NCBI GenBank assembly: GCA_963831005.1
Contig: CAWHOW010000007.1
Coordinates: forward strand, 284,053 to 348,052
From: CAWHOW01 sp963831005
GTDB lineage: Bacteria > Bacteroidota > Bacteroidia > Bacteroidales > CG2-30-32-10
Direction: 5' to 3'
DNA: 64,000 nucleotides
Below are positions 16,974 to 25,524 of this stretch, in pieces. Numbering within the stretch: position 1 is the stretch's first letter; each line of letters begins with the position of its first letter. The position numbers were made by a program, and so were the translations under genes. The notes beneath the pieces were generated by a model, which saw nothing but the letters and a program-made list of their open reading frames with translations, did no database searches and was not told the DNA's origin.

Positions 16974-18476
16974 ATGGGAGAAATAAGGAAACAGGCTTTG
17001 GGAAATACTGTCATTACTTATGTCAGCCTGGTTATTAGCGCCTTTAATGTCCTATGGCTGATGCCAAAAGGAATGATGCCTGAAGAAGTCGGGCTTCGAA
17101 GCATTATATTAAGTTCAGCATTTCTTGTTTCTCCTCTTGCACGAATTGGCTTTACAAAAGTGATTATTAAATTTTACCCCCTTTTTAAAAGTAAGGAAAA
17201 GAAAGACCATGGGTTTTTATTCATTATTCTAATTATTCCATTGTTTGGATTCTTACTCATATTTCTTCTTTTTCTTTTGCTGCAAGGTCAAATTGTCAAT
17301 TTATACAGTGCCAGAGCTGCACTTATGGGGAAATATATATGGTATCTCATACCTTTCTCTTTTATAATTATGTATAATGGCATCATTTCAACCTATTGTC
17401 TGGTAAACCATAAGATAATTGTTCCTTCATTCATTCAGCAGATCATCATGCCTCTTTTTACTGCCCTTCTGTTATATCTTATGAATATACGATTGATTGA
17501 TTTCAGTGAATTCATGATGTTTCTTGTACTTGCTTTTGTAACAGGCTTCATATTGAATTTAATTTATCTAAAGTATCTTAAACTGCTCTCCATTAAGCCT
17601 GATTTTTCTTTGCTCAATAAAAAGATGATCAAAGAAATGATAATTTATGGATTGTTTGTAATTATTGGAGGTGTAGGAGCAATTCTTTCAGCCAATGTTT
17701 CAACTTTAATGCTTGGAGCCATGCAGGGACTAAAGCAAACAGCAATATTTTCCATTGCTTATTATATAGGAACAGTAATAGATGTACCCAGAGGATCGCT
17801 TTCAAAGGTTGCCAGCCCGTTTATTGCAGAAGCCTGGCATACCAATCAACTTTCATTGATTGATAAGCTTTATAAAAAAACAGCAATCAACCAAATGATC
17901 ATAGGTTGTTTTGCTTTTCTTCTCATTTGGATGAATATTGATAATATCTTTCATTTAATGCCGAAGTCAGATATCTATCAAAACGGGAAGTGGGTAGTTT
18001 TCTATATAGGTCTCGCTAAAGTAATTGACATGACAACTGGCATAAACACTGAGATAATAATCAATTCCGATAAATACAAATTTAACTTTGTTGCAGTAAT
18101 CTCCTTTACCATTTTTGTTATTATTATGAATTACATTTTGATTCCCCTGTACGGTATACAGGGTGCTGCTATTGCAATCCTGCTTTCTTTTATTTATTTC
18201 AATCTGATAAAATTCATTTATTTATGGGCGGTATTCAAACTCCAGCCTTTCTCCATGAATTTTCTGAAAGTCGTCATCATTGTATTTATTTCGTATTTGG
18301 CCGCAGTCTTTTTACCTTTACTTAGAAATCCAATCCTTGATATTATATTAAAGTCATCAGTTATAAGCATAATCTTTCTTGGAGCTGTTCTATTGGCAAA
18401 AGTTTCGGATGATATTCAAACTCTTTTTAAAGAATTGAAAGGAAGCTTTGCAAATAATAAGATAGAGGATTTGTAA
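16974..18476 (+). CDS. Polysaccharide flippase-like membrane protein (Wzx/MOP superfamily)
   Basis: 500 residues with about 12-14 hydrophobic segments across the whole length, beginning with Q-A-L-G-N-T-V-I-T-Y-V-S-L-V-I-S-A in the first helix, the usual start of oligosaccharide flippases. Such proteins move lipid-linked glycan units across the inner membrane. It heads a set of glycan and acyl genes (KAS III, carrier protein, glycosyltransferase, sulfotransferases), which fits export of a modified surface polysaccharide. Position-specific residues cannot be checked without alignment. A gap of 114 bp with a TATCTTTG box separates it from the next gene. Confidence 0.87.
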   Translation: MGEIRKQALGNTVITYVSLVISAFNVLWLMPKGMMPEEVGLRSIILSSAFLVSPLARIGFTKVIIKFYPLFKSKEKKDHGFLFIILIIPLFGFLLIFLLFLLLQGQIVNLYSARAALMGKYIWYLIPFSFIIMYNGIISTYCLVNHKIIVPSFIQQIIMPLFTALLLYLMNIRLIDFSEFMMFLVLAFVTGFILNLIYLKYLKLLSIKPDFSLLNKKMIKEMIIYGLFVIIGGVGAILSANVSTLMLGAMQGLKQTAIFSIAYYIGTVIDVPRGSLSKVASPFIAEAWHTNQLSLIDKLYKKTAINQMIIGCFAFLLIWMNIDNIFHLMPKSDIYQNGKWVVFYIGLAKVIDMTTGINTEIIINSDKYKFNFVAVISFTIFVIIMNYILIPLYGIQGAAIAILLSFIYFNLIKFIYLWAVFKLQPFSMNFLKVVIIVFISYLAAVFLPLLRNPILDIILKSSVISIIFLGAVLLAKVSDDIQTLFKELKGSFANNKIEDL

Positions 18477-18520
18477 TAAAGATAAATACAGCATGTTTTC
18501 TTTTAAATTTTATAATAGCT

Positions 18521-18528
18521 TATCTTTG
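18521..18528 (+). promoter_or_regulatory. Bacteroidota -7 promoter box before the KAS III operon
   Basis: TATCTTTG fits TAnnTTTG exactly and lies 62 bp before the ATG at 18,591. It is a candidate start of the operon running to 23,357. Confidence 0.5.
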
Positions 18529-18590
18529 GAAAAATATTTCAGGTACTGCTCACAAGAAGGAAAGATTTTAATGCATAATACCTTAAGATA

Positions 18591-19613
18591 ATGGGAAGTA
18601 AATCCTACATCAATGCAATAAGCTATTATTTGCCAGAAAAGATACTCACGAATGATATGCTTGACATTGAATTTCCTGAATGGAAAGTTCATGAAATTGC
18701 AAAGACCACAGGTGTTTACACCAGACATATTTCTGACGAAAATGAAATCTCTTCAGATTTAGCATTTAAAGCAGCACAAAAATTATTTTCTGAACAAGGG
18801 ATATCCTCTGAAATAATTGATTTTATAATATTCTGCACACAAAGCGCGGATTACCTTACACCTACTACTGCCTGTATTTTGCAGGACAGGTTGGGTCTCT
18901 CTGTGAATTGCGGAGCTATTGATATCAACCAGGGTTGTACTGGGTTTGTATATGGGTTAAGCCTGGCAAAGAGTCTAGTGGAAACTGGTCTTGCAACAAA
19001 TGTTCTTTTGCTGACTGCTGAAACTATTACAAAATATATAAACAAAAAAGATAGAAGTTCAAGGCTTTTATTTGGAGATGGGGCATCCGCAAGTCTGATC
19101 TCAAACAAACCAGATGGCATGAAAGCCGTTATTGGTGATTTTGTATTTGGCACTAATGGAAAAGGATACAAGAATATTATGCTTCCTTTTGGTGGAGCAC
19201 GCAATCCAATAAGCAAAGCAACTTCTGATGAATTTTCTGATGAATATGGCAATATCAGAACTAATGCTAATTTTTATATTAACGGAGATTCTGTTTTTTT
19301 ATTCTCTGTTAAAACAGCTCCAGCATTGGTTCGTGAGATTTTAAAGAAATCAAAACTAAGCATAGATGAAATCAATTTATTTATATTCCATCAGGCAAAT
19401 AAATTGATCACTGATACGGTAGCAAAAAAACTAAATTTATCTGAGGGCAAATACTTTGAATGCTTGAAAGATTTTGGAAATACTGTTTCTTCTACAATTC
19501 CGATTTCTCTGAAAAACGCATTCCAACAAAACAGAATCAAAAAAGGTAATAAAGTTTTACTTGCTGCATTTGGAGTAGGATATTCCTGGGCATCTACTAT
19601 TATTACATTTTAA
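18591..19613 (+). CDS. 3-oxoacyl-ACP synthase III-like protein (KAS III, FabH family), first copy
   Basis: 340 residues with the thiolase fold and an intact catalytic triad: Cys116 in I-N-Q-G-C-T-G-F, His267 in F-H-Q-A-N and Asn297 in F-G-N-T-V-S-S. FabH-type enzymes condense an acyl-CoA with malonyl-ACP; non-housekeeping copies in glycan clusters make short 3-oxoacyl-ACPs or transfer acyl groups. It is followed by a carrier protein, a second KAS III, an SDR reductase, a glycosyltransferase and a GNAT transferase, an arrangement that points to a dedicated acyl building block, not membrane fatty-acid synthesis. Substrate is unknown. Confidence 0.9.
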   Translation: MGSKSYINAISYYLPEKILTNDMLDIEFPEWKVHEIAKTTGVYTRHISDENEISSDLAFKAAQKLFSEQGISSEIIDFIIFCTQSADYLTPTTACILQDRLGLSVNCGAIDINQGCTGFVYGLSLAKSLVETGLATNVLLLTAETITKYINKKDRSSRLLFGDGASASLISNKPDGMKAVIGDFVFGTNGKGYKNIMLPFGGARNPISKATSDEFSDEYGNIRTNANFYINGDSVFLFSVKTAPALVREILKKSKLSIDEINLFIFHQANKLITDTVAKKLNLSEGKYFECLKDFGNTVSSTIPISLKNAFQQNRIKKGNKVLLAAFGVGYSWASTIITF

Positions 19614-19690
19614 ACATTTAAATAAATTTTATTATGTTTTTTTGATTATCGTTTTTATCATGTATATTTGTTAATTCTAAATAAACAACC

Positions 19691-19924
19691 ATGAATGTTA
19701 AAGATTTTATTTTAAAGATTGAAGCCGAATTTGAATATCTGGAACCCGGTAAACTAAAACCCGAAAGTATTTTCAGGGAGGTTTTTGAATGGAATTCAGT
19801 TAATGCACTTATTCTGATTGCACTTGTTAATACAGAATATAATGTTGTAATAACAGCTGATGATTTAAGGTCATCAAAAACCATCAATGATATCTTCAAA
19901 ATTATTCAGAAAAGAACAAAATAA
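19691..19924 (+). CDS. Acyl carrier protein-like, divergent
   Basis: 77 residues with the four-helix carrier-protein pattern. The phosphopantetheine attachment serine is probably Ser36 in E-W-N-S-V-N-A-L, where the usual D-S-L has become N-S-V, so recognition by the standard phosphopantetheinyl transferase may be altered. The stop codon overlaps the ATG of the next KAS III (TAATG), indicating translational coupling. It presumably carries the acyl chain built by the two flanking KAS III proteins. Confidence 0.8.
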   Translation: MNVKDFILKIEAEFEYLEPGKLKPESIFREVFEWNSVNALILIALVNTEYNVVITADDLRSSKTINDIFKIIQKRTK

Positions 19925-20979
19925 TGGCACTCTTTTCAACACATAATGTTTCTATAAAGGGCATATCTGCTTGTGTCCCAAAGTTGGAATATGACAATAT
20001 GGATTATAAGTGGATTCCCGTTAAAGAACGGGTACTTATGATTAAAACAGTGGGTGTTGAAAAAAGAAGAATAGTTGAAAAAGGTGTTATTACATCAGAC
20101 CTTTGTTTTCATGCTGCAGAGAAGTTGCTGAAAGATGTTCAATGGGAAAAAGAAGAAGTTGAACTACTTATCTTTATTGCGCAGGCCAGAGATTATCATC
20201 TTCCTGCTACTGGTATTATACTTCAGGACAGGCTCGGTCTTTCAAAAAAATGCATGACATTTGATGTCGGGTTGGGTTGTTCAGGATATGTTTACGGATT
20301 AAGTATCGCCGCTGGATTATTAAATTCATTCAAATTAAAAAAGGCACTGTTGTTGGTTGGGGACGTCTCCTCCCAAAGTGTATCATATAAAGACAAGTCA
20401 GCATATACTTTGTTTGGCGATGCAGGAACTGCTACTGTTCTTGAATATGATGAAAATGCTTTACCTATGCATTTTAATATGCAGTCTGATGGTTCTGGTT
20501 TTGATGCAATATACATTCCTCACAGTGGTAGCCGAAGAATAGTTGACAAATCTTCACTCAAATTAAGAAAATTTGGGCCCGGGATATACAGAAATATGAT
20601 ACATTTGGTATTAGATGGAGTTCGGGTATTCAATTTCGCTACTATGGAAGTTCCACCTAATGTCAACGAGTTGCTTGCTTGGCAAAATATTACTGTAGAA
20701 GATATTGACCAGTTTGTTTTTCACCAGGCTAATTTATTGATGAATGAGATAATCAGAAAAAAAATTAAGATACCAAAAGAAAAATATCCTTATTCCATGC
20801 AAAAGTTTGGGAATACCAGTTCAGCTTCTATTCCGCTTACAATGATCACTCAGATAAGGCAACAACTTATTGAGAATAAAACGAAACTTTTACTTTCCGG
20901 TTTTGGAGTTGGCTTATCATGGGGTTCGGTAATATTAGAAACAAATAAGATTATTTGTTCTGAATTAATTGAAGTATAA
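19924..20979 (+). CDS. 3-oxoacyl-ACP synthase III-like protein (KAS III), second copy
   Basis: 351 residues, a paralogue of the first copy with the same spacing of the triad: Cys119 in G-L-G-C-S-G-Y, His267 in F-H-Q-A-N-L-L and Asn297 in F-G-N-T-S-S-A. Both copies keep all catalytic residues, so they may catalyse separate steps or form a heterodimer. Translation is coupled to the carrier protein by a one-base overlap and the SDR gene begins 11 bp after it. Confidence 0.9.
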   Translation: MALFSTHNVSIKGISACVPKLEYDNMDYKWIPVKERVLMIKTVGVEKRRIVEKGVITSDLCFHAAEKLLKDVQWEKEEVELLIFIAQARDYHLPATGIILQDRLGLSKKCMTFDVGLGCSGYVYGLSIAAGLLNSFKLKKALLLVGDVSSQSVSYKDKSAYTLFGDAGTATVLEYDENALPMHFNMQSDGSGFDAIYIPHSGSRRIVDKSSLKLRKFGPGIYRNMIHLVLDGVRVFNFATMEVPPNVNELLAWQNITVEDIDQFVFHQANLLMNEIIRKKIKIPKEKYPYSMQKFGNTSSASIPLTMITQIRQQLIENKTKLLLSGFGVGLSWGSVILETNKIICSELIEV

Positions 20980-20990
20980 TTTGTTTTACC

Positions 20991-21743
20991 ATGACCACTT
21001 TTAATTTATCAGGTAAGAATATTTTAATCTCCGGTGCATCTTCAGGTATTGGAAGACAAGCCGCAATTAAATTATCCGATGCAGGGGCTAGGATTTTTAT
21101 TACTGGCAGAACACCTGAAAAACTTGATGAAACTTTTCGAAATCTTGTAGGCGAGAAACATATTAAAATAGTTGCTGATCTTAGTGATTTAAGGCAGATT
21201 GATGAGGTTATTAATGCAGTTCCAGAATTACACGGATTTGTCCATTGCGCAGGTATTTCAACTATGGTTCCCGTGAAATACATTAAAAAAGAACAAATTC
21301 AAGATGTTTATTCTGTGAATTATGAATCGGCAGTATTGTTAGTAAGCAAAGCATTGGCACAAAGAAAGATTTCAAAGAATGCTTCTTTTGTTTTTATTTC
21401 TTCCCTTTCAACAGTGAACCCATTGTTTGGAGGCTCTTTGTACATAGGATCCAAATTGGCACTGGAAGGCTTTAGTAAAACCATTGCGATTGAATTGTCT
21501 TCAAAGGGAATTCGTTCCAATTGCATTTGCCCTGCATATGTTTTCAGCCCTATGATGGATAAAGTAAAAGAAAGCATGTCAGCTTCTTTTATCGAAAAAT
21601 TCAAAACCATGCATCCAAATGGATTTGGCTATCCACAGGATGTTGCAAATATTATTGCCTTCTTACTTGCCGATGAATCGAAATGGATAAATGGGCAAAA
21701 TATTAATCTTGGTTCTTTTAATATTAATATACCGTCTTTATGA
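20991..21743 (+). CDS. Short-chain dehydrogenase/reductase, FabG-like
   Basis: 250 residues. The NAD(P)-binding Rossmann motif is G-A-S-S-G-I-G (15-21), the structural motif is C-A-G (86-88), and the active site has Ser137/138 with Tyr151 and Lys155 in Y-I-G-S-K. The C-terminal G-Q-N-I-N-L-G-S matches the FabG pattern. In this operon it would reduce a 3-oxoacyl-ACP made by the KAS III proteins to a 3-hydroxyacyl-ACP; this is inference from gene order. Its end overlaps the glycosyltransferase start by four bases. Confidence 0.9.
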   Translation: MTTFNLSGKNILISGASSGIGRQAAIKLSDAGARIFITGRTPEKLDETFRNLVGEKHIKIVADLSDLRQIDEVINAVPELHGFVHCAGISTMVPVKYIKKEQIQDVYSVNYESAVLLVSKALAQRKISKNASFVFISSLSTVNPLFGGSLYIGSKLALEGFSKTIAIELSSKGIRSNCICPAYVFSPMMDKVKESMSASFIEKFKTMHPNGFGYPQDVANIIAFLLADESKWINGQNINLGSFNINIPSL

Positions 21744-22657
21744 CCGACCCTGATTTCTCTGTTGTAGTACCTGTTTTTAACAGTGAAAAAAGCTTAACAG
21801 AATTGTTTATCAGACTTGATGCCGCATTCAATAAATTAAGTAAGTTATATGAAGTAATATTTGTTGAAGATGGCGGAACTGATAGAAGTTGGGAAATAAT
21901 AGAAGGTTTAAAAAAAGAACATGCGGGAAAAATAACAGCAATAAAGCTAGCAAAGAACTTCGGTCAGCATAATGCAATACTCTGTGGTCTAAAATATGCA
22001 AAAGGGAAATTCTGCATAACAATTGACGATGATTTGCAGCAGAGTCCTGAAGATATTGAGATATTATACAACAAAATTCTTGAAACCAATTCGGATGTTG
22101 TATATGGAATCTATGAAGAAAATATGCATTCCCTTAGCCGAAGGATTGGAAGCTGGTATATGAAGCAATCCTCGATATTTTCAAGGAAAATAATTGCAGG
22201 AGCTTCTTTCAGGTTGATTAAGTCTGAAATAGTGGCAAAAATGATTGAAGGAAACCATGACTTTGTTTACATTGATGAGATTTTATCCTGGTATACTGAG
22301 AATGCAGCGTTTGCTAATGTACATCATACAGCTAGAAAATACGATAAATCAAACTATACCCACAGAAAGCTGATTAGCCACGCATATAATATTACTCTCT
22401 TTTATACAGCTTTTCCTCTTAGATTGATGACATATGGAGGATTTAGCATTTCATGTTTAATGTTGTTGACAGGAATGTATTATTTTTTGAAAAAAATATT
22501 TTTCCGTGCACCTATGGGTTATACTTCTCTTATTGTAGCTATCTTATTTTCTGCAGGTATAATGCTTATGTGCATGGGCATCCTTGGCGAATACCTTTTC
22601 AGGATATACAAATCTCAAACACACAAGCCACCTTATTCCATCAGTAAGATTTTATAG
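21740..22657 (+). CDS. Family 2 glycosyltransferase, polyprenyl-phosphate type (DPM1/GtrB-like)
   Basis: 305 residues. The GT-A domain has S-V-V-V-P-V-F-N-S, F-V-E-D-G-G-T-D and the metal-binding I-D-D-D-L-Q-Q-S-P-E-D near residues 94-105. Two transmembrane segments follow at about 225-245 and 262-285. This architecture belongs to enzymes that transfer a sugar to polyprenyl phosphate at the inner membrane, providing donors for later glycan decoration. It overlaps the upstream SDR gene (ATGA) and is followed by a GNAT transferase 7 bp after the stop. Confidence 0.88.
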   Translation: MTDPDFSVVVPVFNSEKSLTELFIRLDAAFNKLSKLYEVIFVEDGGTDRSWEIIEGLKKEHAGKITAIKLAKNFGQHNAILCGLKYAKGKFCITIDDDLQQSPEDIEILYNKILETNSDVVYGIYEENMHSLSRRIGSWYMKQSSIFSRKIIAGASFRLIKSEIVAKMIEGNHDFVYIDEILSWYTENAAFANVHHTARKYDKSNYTHRKLISHAYNITLFYTAFPLRLMTYGGFSISCLMLLTGMYYFLKKIFFRAPMGYTSLIVAILFSAGIMLMCMGILGEYLFRIYKSQTHKPPYSISKIL

Positions 22658-22664
22658 TACAGGA

Positions 22665-23357
22665 ATGAAACTTCAGAAATATGGTATTACACTTGAAAGG
22701 CTGACTGAGTCTGATATTGAATTAGTCAGGAAATACCGCAATTCTGCTGAAATTAAAAATTTTATGCAGTTTAGAAAACGTATTACACGAAGTATGCAGA
22801 AAAAATGGTTTGAGTCCATTGACAATTATTTGAACTATTATTTTATTATTATTTACGATGGAAAAAAAATCGGTCTGATCAATATTAAGAACATAGATTG
22901 GGTTAAGAATACTGATGTTTCCGAATCAGGATTGTTTCTTTGGGATTGGAATTATATTGACAGCCCTGCCCCTTTGCTTGCTTCTATTATATTAAGTGAA
23001 TTTGGCTATGGAGTTCTTTGTGGAGAAAACAGCAAAATAAAAATATTAAAATCAAATAAGAAAGCTGTGGAATTCAACAAAAAACTTGGTTATTCTGAAA
23101 TTAAGTCTTGCCCTGACGGTTTTTCGATGTACATGCAAACAAAAGACAGCTTTATTTCAGCTACAGCGCCATTAAGAAAAAAGGCTCTTGTATTCTGCAA
23201 CAATGATCCTGCTTTATATATGACTATTGAGCAAAGCGATTGGAATAATGATAAGGGTAAATATCTTAATGATTATCTCAAAATGAAAAAACACAATTAT
23301 TCAAAAGAGGTTAATGGGAATACCGAAGTTTATAAATTTCTTTTCGATTTCTCATAA
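22665..23357 (+). CDS. GNAT-family N-acyltransferase-like protein
   Basis: 230 residues from the ATG at 22,665, preceded by an AGG-type ribosome site; an earlier in-frame codon inside the glycosyltransferase is unlikely. The N-terminal 150 residues look like a PseH/RimJ-type GNAT fold: L-T-E-S-D-I-E-L-V-R-K-Y-R-N, the W-F-E-S-I segment, I-G-L-I-N-I-K and N-K-K-A-V-E-F-N-K-K-L-G-Y for acyl-CoA or pantetheine binding. The C-terminal 70 residues have no clear match. PseH-like enzymes acylate the 4-amino group of amino sugars. Here it could take the 3-hydroxyacyl group from the operon's carrier protein; that is a hypothesis. Confidence 0.75.
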   Translation: MKLQKYGITLERLTESDIELVRKYRNSAEIKNFMQFRKRITRSMQKKWFESIDNYLNYYFIIIYDGKKIGLINIKNIDWVKNTDVSESGLFLWDWNYIDSPAPLLASIILSEFGYGVLCGENSKIKILKSNKKAVEFNKKLGYSEIKSCPDGFSMYMQTKDSFISATAPLRKKALVFCNNDPALYMTIEQSDWNNDKGKYLNDYLKMKKHNYSKEVNGNTEVYKFLFDFS

Positions 23358-23359
23358 TT

Positions 23360-24445
23360 TTAAATTCCTCTTAATCTCACATATATTTTTTCGTACCACT
23401 TTTCAAAAATAGAATTCCTGTAAACTATTTTATTTTTTGTTTTATGTGGCAGCATTCTGATAAAGACTCCAAGTAGCCTTTGAATACCTCGATGTATGTA
23501 TATTGGCAATAAATACAGGAATATTAATGGATAAAATCCTTTGTATTTTCTTTCATAACCATACATCTCAGCCCATTTGCCAACAATCATATCTGCCATT
23601 TTAATTTCCTTTTCAGGCATTTTATTCTTCCATGTTTCTACTTTAGAGTTATTTATGGGTTGCAATAAACTACTTTGATATTTTTCAATTGCAATGAATT
23701 GATAGGTATTTTTTAAATTCTCAATAGAATTGCTGGTCAATAACATTTCTTTCCGAAAATCAATCTTTAAAAAAAGACAAATTTTTTCAAGCTCAGGTTT
23801 TGAATTGTTCACCAGAATTTCATATTTAATAGTATAGAATTTTTCAGGAAATTCCTTTTTATATTTTTCAATTTGTTCTTGACATAATTTCCATCTTAAA
23901 GCTGTAAAAGGAGTAAGTTTAGATCCAAAATCAACTTTTTCAATTGAAAGGATATGATCCCGATAATCCCTTACAATATGAACAAATTTAGCTTCAGGGA
24001 AAATCTGAATAATTTGCTTAATAAAATATGAATGCAGGAAGTTTTTATCTCCTATTAATGTAATAGCTTCTTTTGGGAAGATAGATTTAAAACTGAGATA
24101 TATTATTTTTATCATATCGGGATACTTTGAGTTCAATGGCATTTTGGAAAGCACATTTTTAAGTTCTTCCTTTTCTAATCGCCACCCTTTTAATGACCAG
24201 AAATCATATTTGATATCAGTGAATAACTCATTAATGAAATGCTCTATTGTCTCTTTGTTCCACTCGCTTGTATTTTTGTATTTATCATAATAATATATTA
24301 GAAATGGCATTTCCCATGGAATCTGAATATTAGGATGAGCATCGAAAAATGTGCGCAAAAGAGTTGTGCCAGAACGAGGGCTTCCAACTATAAAAAAGAA
24401 TGGAAGTTCTTTTATTTCTTCTATATCAATTCCTAAAAACTGCAT
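23360..24445 (-). CDS. Sulfotransferase family protein (third gene of a tandem triplet)
   Basis: 361 residues of the PAPS-dependent sulfotransferase fold. The 5'-phosphosulfate loop is P-R-S-G-T-T-L-L-R after the first strand F-F-I-V-G-S, and the 3'-phosphate site lies in H-I-V-R-D-Y-R-D with a downstream serine (I-L-S-I-E). It transfers sulfate to a hydroxyl or amine of a glycan or lipid. It is the last of three paralogues transcribed leftward from about 26.6 kb and meets the GNAT gene tail to tail (2 bp). The C-terminus is basic and hydrophobic, which suggests membrane association. Confidence 0.88.
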   Translation of the reverse strand: MQFLGIDIEEIKELPFFFIVGSPRSGTTLLRTFFDAHPNIQIPWEMPFLIYYYDKYKNTSEWNKETIEHFINELFTDIKYDFWSLKGWRLEKEELKNVLSKMPLNSKYPDMIKIIYLSFKSIFPKEAITLIGDKNFLHSYFIKQIIQIFPEAKFVHIVRDYRDHILSIEKVDFGSKLTPFTALRWKLCQEQIEKYKKEFPEKFYTIKYEILVNNSKPELEKICLFLKIDFRKEMLLTSNSIENLKNTYQFIAIEKYQSSLLQPINNSKVETWKNKMPEKEIKMADMIVGKWAEMYGYERKYKGFYPLIFLYLLPIYIHRGIQRLLGVFIRMLPHKTKNKIVYRNSIFEKWYEKIYVRLRGI

Positions 24446-24466
24446 TGAGAATTTTAAGATCTTAAA

Positions 24467-25522
24467 TTACCTTGATTTTCGTCTTAATATGTATTTGTAC
24501 CATAAATTACCAAGCACCGCTCCTTTTGATAATTTTAAATATAAATTAAATGGAAAATGAAAAGATATTTGAATTATAAAAATTGTAAAATAATGAAGCA
24601 TCATTCCCGGTATTGCATGAAAATATTTTGCAATAGGTCTCTCTATATAAGCAACCTCGTAATTGTTTTCACTTAATTGTTTTCCAGCAATAATTTCAGA
24701 AATTCCTTTTTCTTTCTCAGTAAGCAAGTCTTTCCATAAACCAACTTTGTTAGCTTTAATAGGGTTTAACAGGCTTTTATGAGTTTTCTTAAGAGCTTCT
24801 TCTGAGAACTGCTTTCGAAATTCTTCTTTCTTCTCATAAAATTTCAATACATCACTATTGTATGAAATACTAAGAAACTTACAGATTCCTTTCAAAATAT
24901 TTTCAGGATCAGAAACAATATCTTCATATTTAACAATCATGAAGTTCTTTTTATTTCTTTTTGATAACTTTTTGAAAGTATTATATGCGTATTTCCATCG
25001 TTTTGCTATCATAGAGATATATGGAACTTCAAGCTTAATGTTTTTAAGAGAAAGAAATTGATCTCGAGGGTCTCTTAATAATTGAATGTAGAAGCATTCA
25101 TTTCTGAATAACCTATATAATCTTTTAAATTGTAAAGAATAAGATGGGTTTTTATCGCCCACTAAAATAATTTTCTCTTTGGGCAATACATCAGGATAAT
25201 GAAGTATGATTATCTTGCATAATGTAAGATAATCAAGCTTACCAGAATAATTATATAAAAATTCCCTTAATAATTCAACATCTATCTTGGTTTCTTTGAA
25301 TAACCATAATTCCTGAAGATCAGAAATAATTTTATCGATAGTTTTCCTGTTAGGGCAATTTGTTTTTTTATATCGTTTCGAAAGATGCAGTATAAAAGGA
25401 CATTCGGTAGGGACAATTACATTTGGATGAGTGTCAAGTAATGTACGTAATAGAGTAGTGCCAGAACGAGGTCGCCCGATAATAAAGAAAAGTTTTATTT
25501 TATCAATTTCAGATGGTATCAT
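24467..25522 (-). CDS. Sulfotransferase family protein (second of three)
   Basis: 351 residues, paralogous to its neighbours. P-R-S-G-T-T-L-L-R binds the 5'-phosphosulfate and Q-L-L-R-D-P-R-D-Q-F-L-S-L provides the 3'-phosphate site. The central W-K-Y-A-Y-N-T-F and the late P-I-K-A-N-K-V-G-L-W-K-D are shared with the other copies. The gene lies 2 bp after the first paralogue and 21 bp before the third, so all three form one operon. Acceptor specificity cannot be predicted. Confidence 0.88.
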   Translation of the reverse strand: MIPSEIDKIKLFFIIGRPRSGTTLLRTLLDTHPNVIVPTECPFILHLSKRYKKTNCPNRKTIDKIISDLQELWLFKETKIDVELLREFLYNYSGKLDYLTLCKIIILHYPDVLPKEKIILVGDKNPSYSLQFKRLYRLFRNECFYIQLLRDPRDQFLSLKNIKLEVPYISMIAKRWKYAYNTFKKLSKRNKKNFMIVKYEDIVSDPENILKGICKFLSISYNSDVLKFYEKKEEFRKQFSEEALKKTHKSLLNPIKANKVGLWKDLLTEKEKGISEIIAGKQLSENNYEVAYIERPIAKYFHAIPGMMLHYFTIFIIQISFHFPFNLYLKLSKGAVLGNLWYKYILRRKSR

Positions 25523-25524
25523 TA

